The notes beneath the pieces were generated by a model that saw nothing but the letters and a program-made list of their open reading frames with translations, had not been told where the DNA came from and searched no databases. The position numbers and the translations under genes were made by a program. From Massariosphaeria phaeospora (lineage: Eukaryota; Ascomycota; Dothideomycetes; Pleosporales), in the NCBI GenBank assembly GCA_011032825.1, contig JAADJZ010000001.1, positions 744,001-808,000 of the forward strand: a stretch of 64,000 nt of DNA, in the 5' to 3' direction. Below, piece by piece: positions 34,385 through 47,654 of this stretch (positions are counted from its first letter, which is position 1; each line of letters starts with the position of its first letter).

Positions 34385-36489
34385 ATGAATCAGATGCAAT
34401 CGTACCCCGACGTGCACCCCTCACAAATGTCTGCGGCCGCAGCTCACGCACCAGCTTCGGCCGCTCCATCGAGCCTCTCTCATTATGCATATCCGCCGCA
34501 ACCCTCATCATTCCAGCCTGGTCCGCAGTATGGCTCCGGGCCACCCGGTTATCCGCCGTACGGTTATGCGAATGGGGTCCCGTCGCAATTGCCAGCGTCT
34601 ACGTCTATGAGCAATGCCATGGTCCCCCAACAAGCAATTCAACTCCCGGGTGAGTCAACTGACAGTGTTCTTTATGCCTGTATATTAACCGACTTAGCAA
34701 TGAGCTCTAGCGCACCTTCCGGGGCGTTGCCCGGGTCACAAAGCTACCAACAGCCGCCCCATACGTTTGACCACACAGGACAGATTGCACCTCCAGGCAT
34801 GAAACCCCGCGTAACAGCGACTTTATGGGAGGATGAAGGTAGCCTGTGCTTCCAGGTCGAGGCTAAGAGTGTTTGCGTGGCTCGACGTGAAGGTAAAGAT
34901 GCCCCCAATGCTCATAATCTGCATCGATTGACCACCCCAGATAATCATATGATCAATGGAACCAAACTGTTGAACGTTGCCGGGATGACCCGAGGACGCC
35001 GAGATGGTATTCTCAAGAGCGAAAAGACTCGCCATGTTGTCAAGATCGGGCCAATGCATCTCAAAGGCGTCTGGTGAGTAGCATTCCAATCAGACTTTGC
35101 CGTCCGAATACTAATCTTCGCAACAGGATTCCCTTCGAACGCGCGCTCGAGTTTGCCAACAAAGAAAAAATTACAGAATCGCTGTATCCTCTGTTTGTGC
35201 ATGACATTGGAGCTCTGCTCTACCACCCCTCAAATCAAACGAGGGCAAGTGTAGGAGGCGCCGCCATGGCCGCTGTTGATCGCAATCGAAGACCTGACTC
35301 GATGCAGGCACAGCGCTATATGACCGGAGCGAATTCGTCCCAGGCTCCGTCGCTGCATCATCACCATTCAATGAGCAATCCTGCCGGCCTACCCATGTCT
35401 CAGCCACCGCATGCCATCCAGCCTCATCCTTCGTCAGGCCGACCGAGCATTGATCGTGCTCACACATTCCCAACACCGCCGACCAGCGCATCGAGCATCA
35501 TGGGCATGGCTAACCAAGGTAGTTCGTACGAGTGGAGTGGTCCCAATGTTCAGAACATTCCTGGAAACCAACCGCTTTCTATCGACACCGGCTTAAGCAA
35601 CAGTCGTTCGGTTCCCACCACCCCAGCGAGTACACCCCCAGGCAGTGTCCAGCCAGGAATGGCATACCCGACTGCACAGGGTTATGATGGCCAGAGACCT
35701 ATGTATTCTGGACCCCCATCTCAACCAGCGCAGTACTCGCAATCGCAGCAGATGATGGGCTACCGACCCCCAGTTCAAGACGGGCCTTATCAGAAGACGG
35801 AAATGGCGCCACCCGCACGCGCACCCGACCAGGGAGAGGTTAAACCGGCCGATGGACTGATTTCTCAAAACAATGAGCAAGTCAACCATGCCACCGGTGA
35901 GGATGAAGGCGATCATGAGAACGAGAACGAATACACTCATACAAACGCGCCATACAATGGCAACCGATCTGCATTTGCATATGGTTCCGGTGCCCCTCCC
36001 GGACCAATCCACGGCGATCACGCTCACTTGTCTCCGGAAATGACCGGTTCTCCGCACCAAAATGGCTCTGGACGTGCAACTCCCCGTACGACGACCTCGG
36101 GCCAGACGCAGTGGGGTTCGGGTTATCCGACACCTCAACGCCAGTCTGCCCCATCGAGCAATCTCTACAGTGTAATGAGTGACACTCGTGGTGCGACCAA
36201 CGGGAATGCACCTCCCGAGAGCTACCAGCCCCCCGGCGCTGTGCCGCAATATCCTAGCCAAGCATATGCTGCTAGCAATGGCGTATCTGCGCCTGGAAAG
36301 CGAGGCCGAGACGACGACGAACAAGATCCATACGGTCGTCCCGATAGCGTCCAAGGAGACGACATCGATAGCCTCAAGAGGCGAAAGACTATGGATGGTG
36401 GGGCAGTCGGTGGCGCACCGTACAATCGGAACCCGAATGCGGGACTACAGCGCGCCAACACTATAACCACGCAACGTGCCCGAAGGTAG
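34385..36489 (+). CDS. stuA: APSES transcription factor StuA
   Basis: Four exons, 651 aa from ATG 34385. Introns: 34650-34697, 34893-34940 (48 bp, in frame, no stop) and 35074-35126. The N-terminus 'MNQMQSYPDVHPSQ' matches the usual StuA start. The APSES DNA-binding domain begins 'RVTATLWEDEGSLCFQVEAK' and continues through 'NGTKLLNVAGMTRGRRDGIL' to 'WIPFERALEFANKEKI', broken by two introns. A basic nuclear signal 'KRGRDDDEQDPYGRP' and 'LKRRKT' lies near the C-terminus in a Pro/Gln/Ser-rich tail. StuA controls conidiophore development, and in plant pathogens virulence and secondary metabolism. Its very long upstream region fits complex control. The true N-terminus could be longer. Confidence 0.93.
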
Positions 36490-37899
36490 CCAGACTAATT
36501 TTGCTTATTTGCTTGGGTGGTTTTACGTTTGCCAATTCCACGGTTTGCAATAGACAGCTGGACGGCTGGGTATGCCTCCTGGTCGCAACACTTGCGTGGC
36601 AAGTCTACGGCACATAACACAAACCTCAACTCTCATAACCGCCCGACCACGACACACTCTCTCCAATGCGGATTTTTCCTTGCGTCTACTTCCCTTTCTT
36701 TCCTGTCTTGTCTAAATTTCTTCTCGGGCATTAACGACCTTAACGAGCTTTTTTCTTCGAGGAACTGCCGTGTTCCAGACCGCCATAACCTGGCCTTTTC
36801 TCCTTCTTCACGATATACGACTCCCTGCATGAGGCACAAGCATGTGCACACTTGTTCGAGCGCCATTGCTTCCCCTGCGGGTGATGATTCTGTACTTTCT
36901 ACCAACCGATTTGTTTTATTTATGACGGCCTGGAACGGATACAGGAGGAGGACGATGGACGTTTGCCTGCCACTCTTCTCACTACCGCACGATCACGCAA
37001 TGTGACGACACGACAACACGGTCGACTCTTGACATACTCTACATGCGGGTGGCAGCGCGATCGACGACAAGGATACCAATGAAACATAGTGGGGATTTTG
37101 ACGACATTTGCAAGCAAAGCAGGCGGCCGAAAATCGTGTTCCCTCATTCACTCTTACCATTACCGCTCTGGTGTCTTTGGAAGCGCATGTTTGATGAAAA
37201 AAATGAAGATCAAACGATGTGGAGGACGCCGGCTACGACGACGATGCTTTGCTTAGCGGAAGAGTGTATGCTCGTGGACGACTTAGTAGTAGTTATCTGT
37301 TTGTTTCCATTTGGGATGGCTCGGGCCGGCTGGCTGCTAAAAAAGACATGGCTGGCGGCTGCGAGGTCCCTGCAATATGCTTATGGGGGTGGGGTTTGAG
37401 GCGTGTTTATTGTGTGGACGAGCCAGCGATGGACCTTTATGAATGATAATGAGGAATCAAAAGCTCTTCTTTCTGCCATTGTAAGAGATTGCATGCTCTG
37501 CGTGAAGTGATGTGAAGCGTAATCCAGGCTGCAGGTAAGCGTATGTGGCGAGGATGGAGGTTGAAGGGAGACGCGCAAGCGTTATGGAATAGCTAGAACG
37601 TGAACTGTTGCCTTGACAAGCCAAATGGAAGTGGTGTCCTGTCACAGCCATTGGGATGCCGAGTGTGCTCGTACAGAGTCCATTCAACATTGCGTGCCAG
37701 CCCGAGCGTGACTGCCCCCGAGAGCCGGAAAAGCTTGGCGCCCCCCACCACGTAAGTGCGCTACGACTAAGCACGCAGGCGCGACAGTGAACGCGCAAAC
37801 AGAACGAGGCGGAGCTAGGCAGAGAAGTCCCCGCCGCCGCCCATGACCCTCTCTCGCCTGTGGGTCTCCGCTCTGAACAACTACACCATCTGGCCCGCC
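36490..37899. other. Intergenic region between stuA and fimbrin genes
   Basis: About 1.4 kb holding the 3' end of stuA transcripts and the fimbrin promoter. Nothing else recognised. Confidence 0.5.
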
Positions 37900-40052
37900 A
37901 TGAACATCATCAAGCTGCAGAGGTACGTGGGTGTGGTGCCAGTGGCTCCATGCGTCTCCGCCGCATTCCACGCTGGCTAACACACAATGGCGCACAGGAA
38001 GTACCCTCAGTTCCAGCAGGGCGACATCTTCGGCCTGCAGGATGCCTTCCGCAAACTCGATGTCGACGACAAGGGCTACCTCGACGAGGCCACGGTCATC
38101 AAGGCGACGCAGCAGACGGAGCGCCAGCCGTACGACGTGGTGCGCCAGGCGCTGAAGGAGGTGGAGCTCGACAGCTCACGGCGGGTCGAGCTGGACGACT
38201 TTGTTGACGTGCGTATACCGTGGGCGGCGTGCCTGCTTGGGCGACGTGGACTGACAGCCGGGGCAGCTCATCGCCAAACTACGCAACTCCTCGCCGGCTC
38301 AACAGCGTATGAACACGGGGCCGAGCCGTCCCAGAGCTGGCACAGCCGGCTCGACCGCAAACCTCGGGCTCGGCCACGCCCACAAGTCCAGTGCCGGCGG
38401 CGGTGGCGGCGGCGGCGGCAGGATCCAGGTCCAAGGCTCCTCTGCAAACGTCACGCACACGATCAACGAAGACGAGCGAACCGAGTTCACCCGCCATATC
38501 AATGCCGTCCTGGCGGGCGACCCCGACATTGCCGAGAAGCTGCCCTTCCCCACCGACACCTTCGAGATGTTTGACGAGTGCAAGGACGGCCTGGTGCTTT
38601 CCAAGCTGATCAACGACAGCGTGCCGGATACCATCGACGAGCGTGTCCTGAACCGGCCGGGGCGGCGGATCAAGAAACTGAACGCCTTCCACATGACGGA
38701 GAACAACAACATCGTCATCGAGTCTGCCAAGGGTATTGGCTGCTCGGTGGTCAACATCGGCAGCGGCGACATTATCGAAGTGCGAGAACACCTTATCCTG
38801 GGCCTGATCTGGCAGATCATCCGCCGGGGTCTGCTCGGCAAGATTGACATCAAGCTGCACCCGGAGCTGTATAGGCTTTTGGAGGACGACGAGACGCTGG
38901 AGCAGTTTCTGCGTCTGCCCCCAGAGCAGATTCTGCTGCGGTGGTTCAACTACCATCTGAAGAACGCCAAGTGGAATAGGACGTAAGTGATGTATGATTA
39001 ACTGGGATTGACTTGAGGGGCTAACACTTTTCAGTGTGTCCAATTTCTCTACCGACGTAAAAGACGGCGAGAACTACACGGTCCTCCTCAACCAGCTAGG
39101 CCCTGAAGCCTGCTCTCGTTCGCCGCTCCAGACCCGCGATCTGCACCAGCGCGCCGAGCAGGTCCTCCAAAATGCCGACGTCCTCGACTGCCGCAAGTTC
39201 TTGACCCCGACCGCGCTGGTCGCTGGTAATCCCAAGCTCAACCTTCTGTTTGTTGCTAACCTCTTCAACACCCACCCCGGTCTAGATCCCATCACCGAAG
39301 AAGAGAAGGCCAACATTGACGACTTCGATGCCGAGGGCGAACGCGAAGCCCGAGTATTCACGTTGTGGCTCAACTCTCTGGACGTCCAGCCCGTTGTACA
39401 ATCGTTCTTCGAGGATCTGAAAGACGGAAGTGTCCTCATACAAGCCTACGACAAGGTCATCCCCGGCAGCGTAAACTGGCGCCATGTCAACAAAGCCCCA
39501 GCCAACGGCGGGGAGATAATGCGGTTCAAGGCCCTAGAAAACACCAACTACGCCGTCGAGCTCGGAAAGCAGAACTCGTTCTCACTCCCCGGCATCCAGG
39601 GCGCAGACATCACAGACGGGCAACGCACCCTGACCCTCGGCCTCGTGTGGCAACTAATGCGCAAAGACATCACCCGCACGCTCCAAGGCCTCGCGCAGCG
39701 CCTCGGCAAGCGCGAGATCTCCGACGCCGACATGATCAAATGGGCCAACGACCTCGCGCGCAAGGGCGGCAAGGGCACGCAGATCCGCTCCTTCAAGGAC
39801 TCGTCGCTCTCCAACTCCATCTTCCTGCTCGACGTGCTGGCGGGTATGAAGAGCAGCTACGTCGACTACGACCTCGTGGCGCCCGGCCGCAACGAAGAGG
39901 AGAGCTACCAGAACGCCAAGCTGGCTATTAGCATTGCGCGCAAGATGGGCGCGACGATTTGGCTCGTGCCCGAGGATATCGTCGCGGTGCAGAGTCGCTT
40001 GATTACGACGTTTATTGGGAGTTTGATGGCGACGTTTGAGAGGATGGGGTGA
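37900..40052 (+). CDS. SAC6: Fimbrin, actin-bundling protein
   Basis: Four exons, 655 aa. Introns: 37923-37997 (75 bp), 38209-38266 (58 bp) and 38983-39034 (52 bp). The first exon is 23 bases, 'MNIIKLQ', then 'RKYPQFQQGDIFGLQDAFRK', an EF-hand-like headpiece with 'LDVDDKGYLDEATV'. A linker with Gly9 follows, then four calponin-homology domains in two actin-binding pairs (for example 'DECKDGLVLSKLINDSVPDT', 'DVKDGENYTVLLNQLGPEA', 'FFEDLKDGSVLIQAYDKVIP'). Length and order match yeast Sac6. It bundles actin at endocytic patches and hyphal tips. Complete and apparently intact. Confidence 0.95.
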
Positions 40053-41190
40053 GTGGGTGGGGGGATGGATGAGGGAGGGGGGTGAGATGAAGGGGCTTGG
40101 TTTTGCGAGAGGTGTGAATGTGGTATTTCTACCCTCTTCCTCTCCTGCATGTAGCATCATGCATAAGCATGGATGAGGCAGGAGACGGACTGGAAAAAAA
40201 ATCTTTAGTGGCGGGCGAGTGGGGTTCTTTCATGGTCGAAGTGGTTTTCTTTTCTCACAGTCTTCTCTTCTCTTTACCCAATGGATGAATGAATGATAAA
40301 AAGCGGTTGTAGACATTACTACATTTGATAGAATCTTCTCGGTGTTGCTTACATGTCTCACGTGCACATACTCGCAGGGAGGTATATAAGCCTTCTCGTT
40401 CTCCTTTCTCTCTGCTTTCCTTTTCCTCACAGAAGGGGCTGTACTGTGCTGCGGTGTGCAGTACTAAAATTCTTCATCTTCATGGCGATGTTGGGAGCTC
40501 TGGAAGCTGTGGGAGCGAGAGATGGGCAATGGGGAGGGAAGATGGAAAATTTGGTGTGGCAGTTGTGATGGGTCGGCGCGGGGACTGGTGGGTGTGGGAA
40601 GGAAAAGAAAAGTTACGAAAAACCATTGAATGGGGTGGGTGTTGGAGAGAAAATGAATTGAAAATGGAGTGCGACATAGTTATGGTGCAGCGGATAAAAA
40701 ATGGCAACGAAGAACGAAGAACGTGGTGGTGGTGGTGTTGGGAGGAGAAAAGCCGTGAGACCGAGATACATGGCGATGGCAGGGCAGCGGGAAAAAGAAG
40801 GGGATAAAGGACGTTTATGAGTGAGAGTGGGAGTGTTGTGACAACAAAGCTGAGGAGAAGGTTCTTCATGGGGTGGGAGTGGGAGTGTGCTGAGCTGTGC
40901 TAGGGCCTAAATGGTATGGAAGACAGAGACATGGAGTGAGCGGTGCGTGTTCGAAATCAAAAGAGAAGATGACGACAGGGAATAGAAAAAGACGGTAGCG
41001 AGGAAGAGTATGGCTGCTGTGGGAGAGAGGAAAACTTGCTCTAGCGAAGGCCCATGGGCGGTGCTGAGTGGGTGGTGGGTGGGTGGGTGGAAAAACACCA
41101 TATGTTTCGGTCGATGTGGCTCTGGGATTTGGTTTTTTCGGAAAGATGTAAGGGATTGGACATGACATAAAATTACAAACACACACACGA
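40053..41190. other. Intergenic region leading into the repeat array
   Basis: 3' flank of the fimbrin gene, then purine-rich plus-strand sequence from about 40480 on. Weak copies of the repeat seen further right ('catggcgatgg', then 'ggataaagg') may start here, but I cannot align them securely. Confidence 0.4.
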
Positions 41191-44100
41191 CACACATGGA
41201 GAGTCGGCGGGAGCGGAGGAATAAAGATCGTCCAAATCGAATTTATGAGGCTTTGAGGGGTTGTGTTGGGTATGAAAATACATAGGATACGAGTGGAATG
41301 GGGGAGTGGGTGGGGGCGGGAGAGAATAAAGAGTGAGGCAGCAGCTATCATGTGGTTCGGAGAGAGCGAGTTGAGCTGGATGCTAAACAAGTCGACCGGA
41401 CCTGCCATGGGGATGACCGAAATACCTAGGATTTGGGTTCCATGGGGGATTCGGCGGCCGGGGAGGGAAAAAAAATACAGACAGCTCGCCATCCAAACAA
41501 CGCATTATATGAAATTGAATGTGACAAGATGGTTCGAACAGAATTGCATGGGGGGATTGGGCAGCCGGAGGCAATAAAGATGTACGAGTGTGGTCACATG
41601 GAGGCTTGAGAGGGAAAGTTAGCCAGAGTATGGGAATATCCAGGATGGTGTTGTCATGGGGATTGGAGGATATAAAAATACGAGATATCGGCACCTATGA
41701 GAGTGTGAGGGATGGATTTGGATACTAAAAACGCTGGTCTATCCATGCTATTGTGCATCCGGACAGACGTTCAGCATACTTGTTTGGACGCTAGAAAATT
41801 GGCCGCGAACATTACATGGGGCATCTGGCGGGCGTGCTGGTGCAAAAGAATCAAGATCCGACTTCATGAGACTCTGAGAGACGATGTTGAACACTAGGGA
41901 ACCTAGCGTCCGACATAGCATGGAGGATTTGGCGGGCGGGCTGGTGGAGAAGATCCAAAACCCATTGTCATGAGACTCGGAGAGACTAGGTTGGATACTA
42001 AAAAGTCGGATGGAAGGAGGCATGGGGGATTGGGCCGCCGGAGAGATACAGATTCGAAATCTGGATGATCGTGCGAGCAAGACGAAGTACGCAAATATGT
42101 TCTGTGGAGCTGGCATGGCATTTGGCGGCCAAAGAAAAGAAACGGATATATAGACCTTGGCATGGGGGATTCGGCCAGCTGCGGCGATAAAGACCCGCAC
42201 GACGATTTTATGAAACTCTGAGAGATCAATTCGGGTATAGAAAGTTCTCCGGTCTTATCCAAATGGAGAATTCGGCGGTGGCGAAAAGCAATAAAAAACA
42301 TGACTCGTGCAAGCATGTGGACGTTGAAAAGACCTGGAGCCGTACGTACTATGGGAAGGTCTGGGGACTGCGTATCTCTCCTACTTTTTGTTTACTATGG
42401 TGTGGTATAAAGATACTTTCGCTCCTATACTATTGTAGACATCTATTTCCTTTGGAGAGACAGAGTCGGGTATTAAAAAGGCCGTTGAGTGGTTCACATG
42501 GGGAGCTGGGCGCGTGGTCCTTCGCTGAGGGTCTAGAGACAAGAAACTATGAGACGGGAGGGTTATGTGCGCGTTGGGAAAGCTTGGAACGTGTGAATAA
42601 TAGAATTTGCGGACTGCATTATGTGGTATGGTATAACGATATCTGCCTACCCACGATAGTATCCCAGACTCCAACATCCTTCGACACAAAGTTCGATACT
42701 GAAAAGATATGGGAACAGCTATATAGGGATCTGGGTTCGTGGTCTTTCGCGGAATGTCTTAAAAACATAGTATCGCGACTAGATACATGGTGACGCTGAA
42801 AAGAACTTGAGACGCTTGACCCATGGGGGTTTGGGGACTGGGGCTGTCACTTCCCCTTTATCTGATATGGTGTTAAGATACCTACCGTACTCCGAAACGC
42901 TTCTGAGAGGTCGGTGGAACCAAATAACCGCTGAGTAAGAGCGCATGGGGGTGGTGTGAGAAACCTGAGAAGAAATAAAAATCTAGAGAATACGGAGGCA
43001 TGTTGGACGGCGGGAAAGTTCTGGAAAGCTCCGAGGATGAAGGGTGCGGAATCGCCTCTCGCTCCTGTTTACGATACTCCGACATGCTTCTGAGATATCG
43101 CTGGAACCAAAAAGGCACTGGAGAAAACAACTACATGCGATCTGTGTGAGAAAAGCGGGAAGGAATAAAATTTGGATAGGATGGCAAAATGTGAACTTAG
43201 AGAAAGCCCCAGAAAGCTTTGATGATGAAGGGTTTGGGGACTTCATGTTTTACTGTCTTCCTGGTAGGGTATAAAGATACCCGAACATTCGCTACTCTTT
43301 CAATCTCCGACATCCTCGAAGAGACAAAGTCAGACGCGGGAACCAAAACCTCACCAGAAAAACTTATGTGACCAGCGCGAGAAAAGCTGAGAGAAATAAG
43401 ACCAAGAAGAGAGCTTGGATGTGGGCGTCGAGAAAGTCAACTCTGACGATGAAGGGATTGGGACTGTCTCCATGTCTTCTGTACTTGGTATGGTATAAAC
43501 CTACCTACGCTACTCTGGCATCCTTATAAGAGGTTGCTAGGACTACAAGAACACGGTTATAACTTATATATGACTGCCGCGAGAACAATTTTGAGAGTTC
43601 AAATCCATAAGAGATTGAGACATGTGGACGTTGCGAAAAAGTTACGACCATGGAGCGAGCCATGGAGCGTTTGGGGATCGCCCTTTTCTCCTCGTGTTTA
43701 CCTGATACAGTATAAAGATTCCCGAACCTTCGCTACTACCTTCCACGACTCTAGGATTCTTCAAGAGACGGAGTTGGACACGGGAACTAAGAATGCGTAT
43801 ACAGGAGCTTCATGTAACTGGTGCGAGAAAAGCTGTAGGGAATGAAAACATTGCAGGTATTGAGACATGTGGGCGTCGAGAAAGTTTTGGGACAATCTGA
43901 TCATGAAGCGGTTGGGACCTGCCTACTTCTGCAATTTACTTTCGCTACTTGAAAAGACCCTGACGTCGTTTCAAGAGACAAATTTGGACCTGAGAACTAA
44001 AAATGTAACTTGATGGCAACCTATGCGACCGTGGCGAGAACCGCTGCAAGCTACAAAAATGGCAGGAGATCTCCTATTATGCAGAGGCCGTTGGGAAGAT

Positions 44101-46300
44101 TTTGAGCATTCGGGTCATGGTGGCTCGCGAGTCGCAACTCTACTTCTCTCCTCTCTACCCAATGTCGTATAAAGACACTTCCGCTCCTCTCTGAGTCTCT
44201 GGGACAGAATTGGACGCACGCACTAAAACTTCCATTGCTGAAATTCCGCATGCGACTGGTACGAGGAAGATTAGACGATAGAAAACGAACAGTAGATGAA
44301 CACATGTGGAAGCTGTTGCGGAAGAATTTGTTACACATTGTGAAGATGGGCGGTCCAGGGACTGTCTCGGTGCTCTTCTATCTATCCGAGATTCTATAAA
44401 GCATCTCGACCTAATTATTGATATGGGAAATGTTTGCATAAAGACAAGTACCTTGATGAACTGTATATGGGCGCCTCTAAAATGAGCGAAACTCCAAGTA
44501 GTGGAAGATTGATGAGGACGTCCTGAAGAAACGATTTCCCACAACTCACTCATGGGAGATTTGAAGTCATCCATGACATCCGTGATGGGAACAAAGCGTT
44601 CCCAAAAATGACGCATAGGGAGTGGCCGCGTTGTGAATTATTCGAGAAGAGTGAAAAAGAAAGAGCACTGTTTCATGTGGGAGATCTTCGAAAGGAGAGC
44701 AAAAGCAGAGCTAGGCGTGCCACGATGTGGACATTGTATAAAAGGTTTTCTTTTGTTTTGCATGTCCGGAAAAAGTGGAATGTCGAAGATTGCCTTTAAT
44801 GTCTGCCTGGCTATCTGGATATCGAGGAAGAAAGAACTAAAATCATATTCAATTTGCATTATGGGTTCGGGCCTGGGCGCGGAGAAAAACGTCTGTCAAT
44901 GTTTCTGATGGGAAGAAGTGTGGCGTGAAACGGCTGATAGAAACGAAATCAAAGAAGTGAAGATGTATGAGTGGGAGAAAGACACCCTCCAGTATTAGAC
45001 TATGCAAGGTCCCCTTAAACTCCCTAGCATGTCTATCTGTCTGTGGGCGGCAAGAATGAAAGACCAAAAGGGCTTTCGACTAATACATGGGAGATGACCG
45101 CGGAGAAAAGCCTACAGCACTTCTGGTGATGGAAAACGAGTGAGGCGTTTTCAGAAACAGCGTGGAATTTAAAAAATTGTTCATGTCAGAATGCATGAGC
45201 GGGAGAAGACTAGTGCAAGTTATTCGCATGCGTTGAAAACCCAGCAGGTCGACTCAGTTACAGAACGATGCTGTTGTAACAAAAACAAATCGCAAATCTG
45301 ACAGAACAATGGTGTTCCTAGGTTGTCTAGTTTTGGATATGAAAGGAAACAGTATGCAAATTGCACTATGGGGAAGTGGTGCGGGTCTGACTTCCGCTAA
45401 TTGGAATATAAAACGATCATCGGTTACATGACATGTGAAAGTAGGGGAAAGTAAGGCAGAACCATGTCACCCATGTGAAACACGGAAAGATATCACCCTA
45501 CGCCAAGTTGATCCCCGTCGCGAACGGGATAGAACACGGCATGAGGACCAGTGGTGTTGTTGGCTTCGAGCCTGGATAAAATAGGCATTACGAGGCTAAA
45601 TGAGAAACCGGGTCGGCTGCGACTGCGACCCCTGGAGTAGAAGGAATATACCGACGATAGATGTGTGGGAGTAGGGGGAGGATGCTACACCTGCAAGACT
45701 ACAAGCACGTGACCAAAGTGGCTCGTGTCAAACAATACTTTCCACATGAGGGCAAGAGATAGTCTTAGTACTGATATGATGGATATTAGGAGCGCGGAAA
45801 AACGAATTATGGTCGACTGCATGACAAGAGAAGGTGTTGGCGGTGGTGCTGGTGCACTGGAAAACATTGTCCTGCTTCTCCATGAGCATAGAAGATAATA
45901 TGGAAACCACGGTCATGAAATACCTAGAATACTTTGTAACTCCGCTGTCGAACATGCATGGTGTTGCGCACAAAAACCCGTAGAATGCAAAAACGTTGAA
46001 GCTAAAGATAGAGAAGGACCTGATGATTTCCGAGAATGGAAAGGAGCTGGAGTCGAGACCGTGCACAAGAAATGCTGGTGCTGCCTTTTCATGACAGTAG
46101 TGTTTGGAGTAGGGATTGAGTGCGGAGAGAACATGTTCCCTTCTTTCGCCTAGAATATCAGGATTAGACGAAATGGTGTTTTCTTCGTCCGTGCCTAAGA
46201 AGGACCGAGAACGAGACTCTATTATTTGACCGCGATCCACGTAGAGATAGAGGGGCATATCAAATAATTCGACATTTCGACGTATGCGAGCGAGACGAAC
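41191..46300. repeat. Degenerate tandem repeat array, base unit about 105-112 bp, higher-order unit about 225 bp
   Basis: From 41191 the same blocks recur: 'catgggggatt.ggcggccgg', then 'aataaagat', then 'tgagagaca', then 'gttggatactaaaa'. The CATGGGG block appears near 41298, 41405, 41443, 41549, 41655, 41920, 42021, 42161 and 42262, mostly about 105 bp apart. From 42405 a larger period dominates: 'ggtataaagat'-like blocks at 42405, 42631, 42871, 43269, 43493, 43710, 44167 and 44394, spaced 217-240 bp or twice that. Units carry many substitutions and small indels. Beyond 44600 only the CATGGGAG/GGAGAAAAG blocks remain visible, fading by about 46300. No intact protein gene is visible. Boundaries are approximate. 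Confidence 0.7.
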
Positions 46301-47050
46301 GTCAGAGCAGATATGTGCTTATCTGTATGTTTGGAGTAAAAGAATGGAATATTTCAGTACGATTCAATGCATGGGCGCAGTCTCATGGTCTCTTGAACTT
46401 TAAGGAAAGCGAAACAAAGCGTTCACGACAAAAGAGCAGCTGGCTTGTGACGTGCTTCTGGAAACATTCGAGAAATCAGCCGATATGGTATCTAATGGGG
46501 TGACCTGAACTCTAGCAACAAGAGTTGTATGTTTTTACTTCGGAAAAATTCCGCACAGCCAGTTGCAATGGTTCTGCCTTGTTGTGTTGTTCTAGAAAGA
46601 ATATCAACTGAAACTTGGGATTGCAGACGTTAGGACTAGTTTAGGACCTAGAAAAGTTAACAATTCAATCATGATTGAAAGGTGGACTCGAAACACCGAC
46701 ATCTCGCGTGAGATTCGATACTTGGTTGACGCATGTGTCGAGTGCTATAAAAGTGCAGCACAGAAACGGGATATGTTCTCGTGCGTTGGTACTCGCAAAA
46801 TGAGACTTCGACTAGAAAACCTCAGGAATATGATGAGTATGGTGTAGATTGAGAAGCCAAAGATACCAACTTGGAGAATTATTTCGCCAGCTGTCGTAAA
46901 GCCCACGCGGGTGCTGTCTATGAACCGGAACTCAAAATGCATGATATACTTCATGGATCAATCAGAATGATACATAAGGCGAAATAAGGGGTTTATATAG
47001 CAACACGAGTCTATTCAGGCGATACGCATAGGTCAAAACCATCATGTCTT
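46301..47050. other. Intergenic region, nothing recognised
   Basis: AT-richer sequence between the fading repeat array and the coactosin-like gene. No gene, RNA or clear repeat seen. Confidence 0.45.
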
Positions 47051-47654
47051 TCAGTAAGACGTTCCTTGCCGATCATCTACAATGACCATTAGCTTTTGCG
47101 AACCACCCACAAGTCAACCACTTACAATTCGCCCCCATCGCCTTCCTCAACTTCATCGTCACCGCCTCCGCCTCCAAGTCCTTCTTATCCGACGTCTGCA
47201 CCTCAACCGCATACGTGCGGATAACCTGCTTGACCTGGGCGCTCTGGAAACTCATCTTCGCTTTGCGCATGATCTTCGTGCTTGGACCTGGCATTCACAG
47301 TCACCTATTGTTCACATCCGGCTAAAAGCACTAGACCATTGCACTATATCGAGGCATCGTCGACCTCTTGGGACAATACTCACCCGCCCAAACCACAAAC
47401 ACAAACTTCGTTCGTTCCGAATACTCATCATTCCCAACCTTCATCCGTACATACGCATACGCCGCTTCATCGTCGCCCAGCGTCTCGCTCATCTCGGCGA
47501 TGTCGCCGGTGCCGGTCTTGTCTAGTGCTAGCGAGTCCGAGGTCGCGGTTGCGTATTTGAGGACGAGCCACGTGGTCTCCGATTTGTCGGAGCGTACGTC
47601 TTCGTAGGCTTGGGCTATCTCCGGGTCGTTGAGAATGTCGCTTGGGGGTGGCAT
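47051..47654 (-). CDS. Coactosin-like ADF-homology actin-binding protein
   Basis: Three exons, 152 aa, introns 47383-47288 (96 bp) and 47125-47077 (49 bp). The single ADF-H domain runs through 'DPEIAQAYEDVRSDKSETTW', 'EAAYAYVRMKVGNDEYSERT', 'KFVFVVWAGPSTKIMRKAKM' and 'VKQVIRTYAVEVQ'. The C-terminus after splicing is 'MGANYDRQGTSY', as in other coactosins. Coactosins bind F-actin sides and antagonise capping. The small size and lack of a second ADF-H repeat separate it from twinfilin; the missing N-terminal nuclear signal separates it from cofilin. Intact. Confidence 0.88.

Noticed and set aside
35593..36354. 253-codon open frame on the minus strand
   Set aside because: Exact antisense shadow of the stuA C-terminal region, whose codon bias keeps the opposite frame open.
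38279..39043. 254-codon minus-strand frame
   Set aside because: Antisense of the fimbrin coding sequence.
40866..42316. Minus-strand Pro/Ser-rich open frames of 100-208 codons in the repeat region
   Set aside because: Recurrent peptides simply mirror the tandem DNA repeat; the frames change between units and no start, signal or domain is consistent. Mentioned only as a hint about the origin of the array.
41191..46300. CRISPR-like array
   Set aside because: Repeats are long, degenerate and without constant spacers, and the genome is eukaryotic.
47288..47383. tRNA-like look of the 96-bp coactosin intron
   Set aside because: Fragments resemble A- and B-box sequence, but the arms do not pair into a cloverleaf.
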